From contig OZ038478.1 in NCBI GenBank assembly GCA_964036315.1, positions 140,236,156-140,300,155 on the forward strand: a DNA stretch of 64,000 nt, given 5' to 3'. Below are positions 57,165-64,000 of the stretch, one piece after another (position 1 is the stretch's first letter; the number at the start of each line of letters is the position of its first letter). The translations under genes were made by a program, and so were the position numbers. Below the pieces are notes generated by a model. That model saw nothing but the letters and a program-made list of their open reading frames with translations, searched no databases and was not told the origin of the DNA. The DNA comes from Acanthosepion esculentum. Taxonomy: Eukaryota; Mollusca; Cephalopoda; Sepiida; Sepiidae.

Positions 57165-57250
57165 CTATCTATCTATCTATCTATCTATCATACTTATTAT
57201 AAACCCAGATTGTGTGTGTGTGTGCGCGCGCGAGCGTGTGTGTGTGTGTC
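57163..57250 (+). repeat. (ATCT)n and (TG)n with Helitron-like 5' start
   Basis: ATCT repeats to 57189, then TCATACTTATTATAAACCCA, then TG/CG repeats to 57250 and the phrase TTTTTCAACCGATTTCAACA at 57284. This resembles the 5' start of Helitron-type elements (TC plus AT-rich plus TG run). No 3' end is paired with it. Confidence 0.35.
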
Positions 57251-57329
57251 TGTTCGTTTATATATGGGATCGGATTTCCTACATTTTTCAACCGATTTCA
57301 ACAAAACTTCACAGGACGACGTAAAATTA

Positions 57330-57640
57330 CCCGGCGCTGGTCTCGGGCTCAAGTATTCTCCACTCATAATAATCAAGTGGGTTGTACTCAGGGGAGTTAG
57401 GTGGCCATGGCTAATGAATGATGTGGTCGGTATAATTGTCTGACAGCCATGACTGTTTTCTCCTTCCTGTGTGACATGGTGCAGAATCCTGTTGCCATAT
57501 ATACGGTCTTCCAGCAGTCGCCCTCTTGATCCAAGGCAGTACTATATCTTCAAAGAAATTGCTGCATTGCTGTGTAGATTCTGAGGCCATCACCAACATT
57601 TCTGTTATTTTGAGATCGATCAGAGTGATTTTTTCGATTT
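57330..57640 (-). pseudogene. Mariner-like transposase fragment
   Basis: Minus frame: FFEDIVLPWIKRATAGRPYI, WQQDSAPCHTGRRKQSWLSD (second catalytic aspartate in WQQDSAPCHT), and after a stop PWPPNSPEYNPLDYYEW with the third aspartate. These are the catalytic centre blocks of a mariner-related transposase. It is short at both ends: it joins the gypsy RT remnant at about 57650 and fades near 57330. The aspartates are present but stops and truncation make it dead. Confidence 0.7.
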
Positions 57641-57654
57641 ACCTTAATCTGTTA

Positions 57655-59705
57655 AATGTTTCTATTTGATTTCTTTTACCTTGAACCCATAGCATTGTAT
57701 TCTCTTAAACACCTCTTGTACGTGTTCCCAGTGTTGTTCAACGCTTTCGCTATTTATCAATACGTCATCCAGGTGTGAAATCGTGTACTCTAGTCCGGCG
57801 AGCATAGTATCCATTGTCTATTTGAATATAGCCGGCGCGACCTTTATACCAAATGATATTCATTGGTATTTGTATAATCATTTGTGTGTGTTTATGCACA
57901 ATAATTTTGGACATTCCTAATCGACTGGAATTTGTAGGTACGCTTCACTTCAATCTATTTTTGAGAAAAATTTTCCGCCATTTAATTTAGTGAATACTTC
58001 TTCTGGACTGGGTAGAGGATAGTGGTAATCTTTTATCGCTGCGTTCAAACCAGCTGAGAAATCAGCGCATACTAAAATCTCTCCTGATTTCTTTTTGACG
58101 TAAACCGTAAGTGCGGTCCATTGACTGTATTCTACTTTTGTCAACATGCCAATGTTTTCGAGTCTAGCCAATTCTTGATCTATTTTTTCTATTGACGCAA
58201 ACGGTACGCTCATGTTTTTCTTGAAGATAGGTTGAACATTTTCTTTTATTTCGATATTTGCTGCCATTTTCTTACATCTTCCGAGACCTGCTAAAAATAC
58301 TTCGGGGAAACTCTCTTTTAGTTTCTCTTTTTTCTCTGCCTCGGTTGATAAACCTTTTACATTTTGGCAGTATGTACTTATTGGTAAGTTCCACAGTTCG
58401 AATTTTTGCATCCAGTCCGTTCCTAATAAGTTCTCTGAATTTCTTAACACATACATTTTTATTTTTTGACATTCCATTAAATGTCACATTTATAATCACT
58501 TCACCCTCAAATTTTAATTTTATCCCAGTTACCGACTTCACAATTTTATCCGTTCTTAACATGGGAGGTTTGTTCAGTTTTTTCCATGTTTGAACGTTAA
58601 TAATAGTTAAGTCCGAGCCAGAATCGAACTGTAGTCTGACTTTTCTGTTTTCCATTTCTACTTGTACGTATTTACCTATGTTAGTCATCCGCTTGATCAG
58701 TCCTCGTGATTCTTATTCTGCTTTTGCTTTCTCTTCTAGTCCAACAATGAGAACTTTTATGTCCTACTCTTTGCATGATAGACATGTTTTAAAACGGTAT
58801 GTACAGTCTTTATACCAATGCCAAGTCCCAGAGCGATAGCATTGACTGAGTGGTAGTTTTTTCTGATATTGACTTTTTGAAGTAGAAAATTTTGTTTTAC
58901 CTGTTTTTGAGGAGAGAAAATTGGTTTGGTTTGTTTCTAAGTAGGGAAAGTTGGTTTGTCTTTGTACTTTACGTATGTGCGCGATGCCAGCTTCTTCTAT
59001 ACCTTTTGAGTCTTTCTTTACACTGATGCATCTCAGGTAGTCTTTGGTCAGTTTTTGAAGTGTCAAATCTTGTTCACTCTCCGATTTTGTAAGGACTCTG
59101 CGTTTAATTTCCGCGTTGGTTGAAACCAGGCCTTGTACATATACTAAACATTTGAAATTTTCCGCGCTGAGTTCCGATATCTTAAATTCATCATAATATT
59201 TGTTTGCAATGGAAGCGAAATGTATCTAATCTTCGCTGTCCTTTTTTGTTAGGTTCAGACATTTCCATCTTTTGTGAAATATTGAGGTATTAGGGCTGAA
59301 AAGTTCTGTTAGCAGTTTTATGGCTTCTTTGAAAGTTAACTCACTTGTTTTCCTTGGTAGGATATAATCTACGAATTTGGTATATTCGCATGTGCCTAAT
59401 TTTCTTAGTAATAGACGTACTTTTCTTGCGTCTGACCAATTTTTGCAGTCGAATTCATATAGATCTTCGTACCTTCGGAAGTAAGTTGCAAAAGTTTTGT
59501 CTTCGTCGGGTGCGTACGTGAAATATTCGATAGTTCTCCAAATAGCATTTTGTGAGAGAACTGTTTCATTTTCGGAATTTTGCTCTTCATTTGACATTAC
59601 ATGTAGCAATAATTCTTGTAATTCAATATGTTTCTGTTCGTATTTTTGTTGCTGTTCAAATTGGATTTTGATAAGTTCCACGTTGGTTGACTTAAAATCT
59701 TCCAT
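57655..59705 (-). pseudogene. Gypsy gag-protease-RT polyprotein remnant
   Basis: Starts MEDFKSTNVELIKIQFEQQQ at 59705. Gag helical region: FTYAPDEDKTFATYFRRYED, LLLRKLGTCEYTKFVDYILP. A zinc-knuckle-like segment follows (CYRSGTWHWYKDC). Protease: VRLQFDSGSDLTIINVQTWK (active-site DSG). RT: WMQKFELWNLPI, IDQELARLENIGMLTKVEYS, VYVKKKSGEILVCADFSAGL, DYHYPLPSPEEVFTKLNGGK, FSKID then AYLQIPVD, FGIKVAPAIFKQTMDTMLAG and the catalytic HLDDVLINSESVEQHWEHVQ at 57785-57725. Defects: TAG at 59226-59228, TAG at about 58764 and a nearby TAA in gag, a frameshift near 58490, a stop after FSKID and another frameshift near 57860. Gag would form particles, protease would process, RT would copy RNA. Confidence 0.88.
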
Positions 59706-60054
59706 GTTAACGTAATTTTGTGTAAGTATTTTCCCTTAGTGTAACCTGATATTCTGAAACGTGTGTACGCAAAAAATTCCTTTGTTGCCAGTAAAATTGA
59801 TATCCAAAAAGAAAATTATTTTTTTTATGTGTTCGAGTAGAACTTGTTTTTTTTTAGAAATCTCGCGGAGTACTTTTTTTTTAGAAATCTCCACGTAGAA
59901 ATTGGCTTTTTAGAAATCTACACGTAGAACTTGTTTCTTACAGCTTACTCGTTAACCCTGTTATATGCGACGGATAGCAAAAAAGTTTGTCCTGCGCGTA
60001 GAGAGTTCGTTTTTTCTTTTTGAGTTTCTTAGTCGCCACTTTTTATGGTCCAAA

Positions 60055-60317
60055 TACCTTGTACCACGGTGATGGTCCAATGAAAAAAAACTCGAACACT
60101 GGTATGGAATAACACAGATATAATACAAACAGAAATATGTACAAAGAAGTAGAAGTATTAGCAATGACTATCAGATTTGGTTAGAGTGAACTATGTTGTC
60201 TCGACAAGTATCACTATTCCAGTGTTCTTACAATTAATCCTGTCTGCTCCCTCTTGAGGCGCAGTATTTATAATGTCCGGGATACTCCATTATTTTTATG
60301 GGTAAGTTCCCATAACA
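60055..60317 (-). repeat. 5' LTR of the second gypsy element
   Basis: Minus strand begins TGTTATGGGAACTTACCC at 60317, has a TATA-like CATTATAAATACTGCG at about 60278-60263, and runs to about 60055, before a leader containing GTGGCGACTAAGAAACTC. The LTR 3' boundary is approximate since the second LTR is missing. Confidence 0.6.
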
Positions 60318-60960
60318 CTTTCATTTTCTCAATTTGTTTTCTTTTATTTCCGTCTTTTTATTTTCGTTTTTCTCATTCTTTTCATAATTTGACTTCCATC
60401 CTTTCCGAATGTTGTTATCTTTCCTGATTGCTTAGAAGTTTCAGAATTTTCCGTATGTTTCTATATTAATTTTCATGTCACTCTTGTTTTTAACTCCGAT
60501 CTTTATATTAATTCTCATACAGAGTAATTTTTATATGCCGTCGTTTTTTTTAAGTTAAACTCCCCAAAATGTCTTTAATGTAATCTCATATTTTCCCATT
60601 CACATTTTACACCCTAATCTTTATGTTTCAACTGTCCAATCTTGAAAAAGAAACACGGCTATTTTCACGTAATCTTAAATGGATTCCCAATGAAACCATT
60701 TAAATAAAACGAGAATGCATACTGGCATCACAAACACAGGCAGGCAATTCAACGACAAATCTGGGCTTAGATAATGCAAATGTAATGTATAAGAATGAGC
60801 GTCTTCCAGCAATTGTTTACGAGTAATAAAACCGTCCTTGTAATTCTAGAACACTTGTAAGTTATTCATTTCGAGTTCATATTATAATTTTGTTAGTCAA
60901 TGTGCTAAATACATACATACCACTTTTGTCTGACTACACAAACATACCATGTTGCATTCA
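60318..60960. other. AT-rich spacer, nothing recognised
   Basis: T-rich with no coding motif. Confidence 0.4.
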
Positions 60961-60966
60961 TTTTAT

Positions 60967-61061
60967 TCTCTCTCTCTCTCTCTCTCTCTCTAACTATCTA
61001 TCTATTTATCTATATCTATATTTATCTATATATCTAACTATTTATCTGTCTATACCTATAT

Positions 61062-61110
<49 letters not shown>
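60967..61110. repeat. (CT)n, (TATC)n-like and (TA)n microsatellite
   Basis: CT tract, degenerate ATCT/TATC repeats, then TA tract ending at the MITE. Confidence 0.9.
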
Positions 61111-61114
<4 letters not shown>

Positions 61115-61308
61115 AAGACATTTTTATGTTTAACAATCTTTTTATAGATTCAAGTATTTAAGAAAATGATCTGTTTATAATAAACAGTATTAAATAACAT
61201 TTACCGGGCTAAATGTCCGAGAAATGTAATACTGTTTATTATAAGCAGAGCATTTACTTAAATACTTTTATCTATGAAAAGTTTGTTAAACATAAAAATG
61301 TCTTTAAA
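61111..61308. mobile_element. 198-bp foldback MITE
   Basis: Arms of about 90 bases in inverted orientation: TTTAAAGACATTTTTATGTT at 61111 and AACATAAAAATGTCTTTAAA ending at 61308, with further matched blocks (CTGTTTATAATAAACAGTAT versus ATACTGTTTATTATAAGCAG). Loop around ACCGGGCTAAATGTCCGAG. TA on both sides suggests a TA-targeting (mariner-type) MITE, though the left TA is part of a microsatellite. Confidence 0.85.
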
Positions 61309-61332
61309 TAATTGTTGGACTTTGTTCCTGTC

Positions 61333-61335
<3 letters not shown>

Positions 61336-61425
<90 letters not shown>
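61336..61425. repeat. (TA)n microsatellite
   Basis: About 90 bases of TA. Confidence 0.95.
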
Positions 61426-61431
<6 letters not shown>

Positions 61432-61435
61432 GTAT

Positions 61436-62683
61436 GGATATAACCTTTCTCTACCATGGGCGTTTTGACTTTTAAGGGAATTTAGCTAGGTAAATGTAAA
61501 GGTTTTATTTGTCAAAATACATTTTTGAAAAAATATTTTGTAAGAAAAGAGATAAAGCATATTTATTAATACTTGTTGCGAAATAAACTTCTTAACTTCT
61601 ACCTTAAAATACTCCACTTCGTTACAATACGCTTTGTTAAATGAAAGATCTCATTATGTCTTAGTTCAAATTCATTTTTTACATATATATTTAATTTATA
61701 TTTGATTTATACATAGAGTGTGTGCCAAAAACAACTACCAAATAATGGTAAGACCATAGTGGCAATGGTGTGTTCAACTAGCTAATATCTTGTCTTACTA
61801 TTATATGAGTTATATTTCGGCCGCAACCTGAAGATGCAAACGACGTCAACTGGTAATATATCCCTTATAAAACCCTATGCTGTATTTGTATTTTCACCGC
61901 TTCCATTCTGCTCCCAAGACATTTTGTATTCCATACATCTTAGCTAATTCAATTATATTCAGTTTTAAAGCGTTTAAAATTTAAGGAGGCAGGTTATTTT
62001 AAATTATGACAACTTCAAAAGCAGAAACCTGGTACGACTGCTAATGTTAATATACCCATCGGTCCAATTTCATTTACGATTATTCATAAAATTTCTGATG
62101 ATTTTGTTCTGAGAGAGAACATAGTTGCTAATTTGACATCCTAGTATTTTAGTTCTGCTAGAATACCCTACACCTGCTTATGTCTATATGTTTCAAAAGA
62201 ATATCCGTAAACAAAGAATTGAGTTTAAGGCAATCAGTTATCCCCGAATCATTGCAGGTGTTCAACCAACCAAACACTATTGTTTCAGGTTAACAAGTAA
62301 ACATATACTGATTTTGTTAGGAAAAGTAACCTTTGTAGAAATATCTTACTGGTGTTTCACCCTATATCTTCCCCTCCCTTTATTTCTCCCAATTCATCTA
62401 AGTATCATCTTAATAATATAGGAGTTTGCCGAATGTTTCTGAGCCCATCTCAGAAGCAATTCTAGATTTTATTCTGTATTTGGTCAGAATTTCAGTAATC
62501 CGTCCGGAAAATCTATTGCTTTTATCTCTGTAATATGGTTCTTCATTTTACATGCCATTTCTATTCCTATATATTACTATCAGTAAATTGTTATTAATTG
62601 TTCTTATTATTTTGAAAATGAAATTTGCTTATTGGTTATCTTAATATATTGAAAGGGATGTACGATGATTTTTTTAAAAATTA

Positions 62684-62686
<3 letters not shown>
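61436..62686. other. AT-rich sequence; worn PLE-type motif
   Basis: CCTGAAGATGCAAACGACGT at 61827-61846 resembles a PLE hammerhead core with helix II lost. The 77-codon frame 62188-62421 has no domain. Confidence 0.35.

Positions 62687-62742
<56 letters not shown>
62687..62742. repeat. (TA)n microsatellite
   Basis: TA tract with TACATA interruptions. Confidence 0.95.
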
Positions 62743-62747
<5 letters not shown>

Positions 62748-62750
<3 letters not shown>

Positions 62751-62910
62751 ACATAGAAGTCAGCATTTAGAGGCGGCAGTCTGTTTCCTGCTAGATGCAA
62801 TCGTTAGGCCTGACGAAACAGCCTCTCACCTCTAAGTGTTGACTTCTATGTCCCCTTTTATATTTACACACACTCTGTCTCTGATATTGAGCACTTTACA
62901 GTAAGAGCTT
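62748..62910. repeat. Dispersed repeat A as a foldback
   Basis: ACATAGAAGTCAGCATTTAG (62752 onward) and its near-complement CTAAGTGTTGACTTCTATGT (about 62833-62852) form an inverted pair; inside, CTGTTTC and GAAACAG also pair. The outer right part (CTGATATTGAGCACTTTA) is the reverse of 29960-29990. Confidence 0.8.
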
Positions 62911-63860
62911 TTCTTTATGTGCTAACTCTGTTTGAAAAGAAGATTCATGCTACTCATTTTTTAATGACACGCTCACCCAAATAATGTAGGCTGAATATTA
63001 AAATAACTGAATATATCACTTTCATATTTATTTATGACCATAATTGCCACACAGAAAGACTGTCCATTAAAGTAAAAGGAATTTTAAGAGAAAATAGTTT
63101 TAGATATTTTTGTACATTGGGAAATAGGATACATTCCATTTCTGTATCATATTCTGCAGCCGATTCCTTCTGTACGATATTTGTTGATGCGAACAAATTC
63201 CCTCTCAGTCATTTGTTATTCCATTACCTTTAATGGTTTCAATCTAGAACTGTTCGTCTATGTCGCTATTTCTAATGCCTTGAGCCATGCTAATCTCTAC
63301 TAATGGATGCTCGACTCTGCGTTGTTAGGCAGATCAACAACTCGAAAACGGTGTCTTGTTATGATGGCGAATGAAAAGTGCGTGTTACAGTTGATCTGCT
63401 TTGCCGCAAGGTTTTTCATTTGAACTCACTTTGGGTTGAATTGAACGACCGCTCTGAAAAATAGGAAATCGAATTTGAGTCGTATTTCAGAAAATGTTTT
63501 CTTCAATTGATTCGAGTCTGTTGCCTGCGGGCGAGAGTGCATTACTGTCGGTCATCTAGAACACAGTATAGCAGTTCACGCTCCCAGTAATCAATAGATT
63601 TCGCGGAGTTGAATGTAGCGAAATGCAAAATAGACATTGACCATATGTTGCATTCTGTTATCTGAACCCGCCTTTAGATGCTTATATATTTGAATGATAT
63701 TATAACAGTATATCTTGGAATTTTACTCACTGATTTTAATCTGTAATATCAAATCGTCTAATTAATCAGCATATTCAATTCTGATACAAGAACATTTACT
63801 GGAATATGTTTAGACTATTACAATTAATTAATTAATTAATAATATTTAATTTATTATTTA
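62911..63860. other. Unique sequence, no gene recognised
   Basis: 63250-63620 is less AT-rich than average but shows no frame with a domain. Confidence 0.35.
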
Positions 63861-63865
63861 CATTA

Positions 63866-63867
<2 letters not shown>

Positions 63868-63896
<29 letters not shown>

Positions 63897-63898
63897 GT

Positions 63899-63957
<59 letters not shown>
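63868..63957. repeat. (CT)n(TA)n microsatellite
   Basis: CT tract then TA tract. Confidence 0.95.
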
Positions 63958-63961
<4 letters not shown>

Positions 63962-64000
63962 CCCATGTTTCATTAAATAATATAGACAAGTTTTGTCTAA
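63958..64000 (-). pseudogene. PLE end at the window edge
   Basis: TTTCATTAAATAATATAGAC and AAGTTTTGTC are nearly identical to 8093-8120, the PLE N-terminal/3' end scrap. It is cut by the end of the window. Confidence 0.6.

Larger units (their letters stand above)
57655..60317 (-). mobile_element. Second Ty3/gypsy element: 5' LTR to RT
   Basis: A 5' LTR at 60317-60055, an untranslated leader to 59706, then gag, protease and RT on the minus strand down to about 57655, where a mariner fragment begins. RNase H, integrase and 3' LTR are missing. Its LTR (TGTTATGGGAAC...) differs from that of the 38479-40287 element (TGTTSTGGTAGG...), so they are different elements or subfamilies. Confidence 0.8.

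Noticed and set aside
61827..61850. Hammerhead ribozyme at 61.8 kb
   Set aside because: CUGAAGA is present but helix II and the GAAA spacing are lost; noted only as a worn PLE-type motif.

Overview
This window looks like intergenic or intronic DNA from a large, AT-rich, repeat-packed metazoan genome. A cephalopod mollusc, most likely an octopus, fits best. That is an inference from the dense (TA)n, (CA)n and (TATC)n microsatellites and from the mix of Penelope-like, RTE/CR1-like LINE, Tc1/mariner, Helitron and Ty3/gypsy remnants; no species-diagnostic gene is present. I find no convincing host gene. Nearly every stretch with protein homology is a decayed transposable element.

Layout. 1-9.9 kb: LINE endonuclease fragment at the left edge, a seven-copy 86-bp satellite (1183-1766), Penelope-like element (PLE) GIY-YIG pieces on both strands, a tRNA-derived SINE carrying a hammerhead-like motif, and a mariner scrap. 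12.4-16.4 kb: Tc1 fragment, Helitron-like terminus, and the best PLE (13614-15782: reverse transcriptase plus GIY-YIG, one internal stop) followed by a hammerhead-like fold at 16322-16364. 20-24.2 kb: a long decayed RTE-type LINE on the minus strand and a plus-strand fragment of the same type. 26965-27044: an 80-bp palindromic mariner MITE. 28-36.2 kb: a purine-rich block, two more hammerhead-like motifs, CR1-like LINE tails, and several dispersed repeat families. 38.5-40.3 kb: an internally deleted Ty3/gypsy element with matching 5-bp target duplications. 40.8-44.3 kb: a Tc1-like element with long inverted repeats, a nearly intact mariner (42639-43927) and an RTE tail. 45.3-46.8 kb: a PLE whose two halves face opposite ways across a 44-bp inverted duplication, joined to a LINE endonuclease. 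50-51.4 kb: Tc1 pseudogene. 52.8-54.4 kb: Helitron helicase remnant. 55-57.6 kb: mariner and LINE scraps. 57.7-60.3 kb: a second Ty3/gypsy element (LTR, gag, protease, RT). 61-64 kb: microsatellites, a 198-bp foldback MITE and PLE ends.

The recurring theme is PLEs with their self-cleaving-ribozyme-like motifs. Copies of the same PLE end (a short N-terminal coding stretch ending FNET) stop next to (TA)n at three places (8083, 45348, 63958), and a SINE appears to carry a related hammerhead-like motif. None of the transposases or polymerases seen here is free of disabling changes, so the window is mostly a record of past activity. All homology calls are from reading translations by eye, without database searches.
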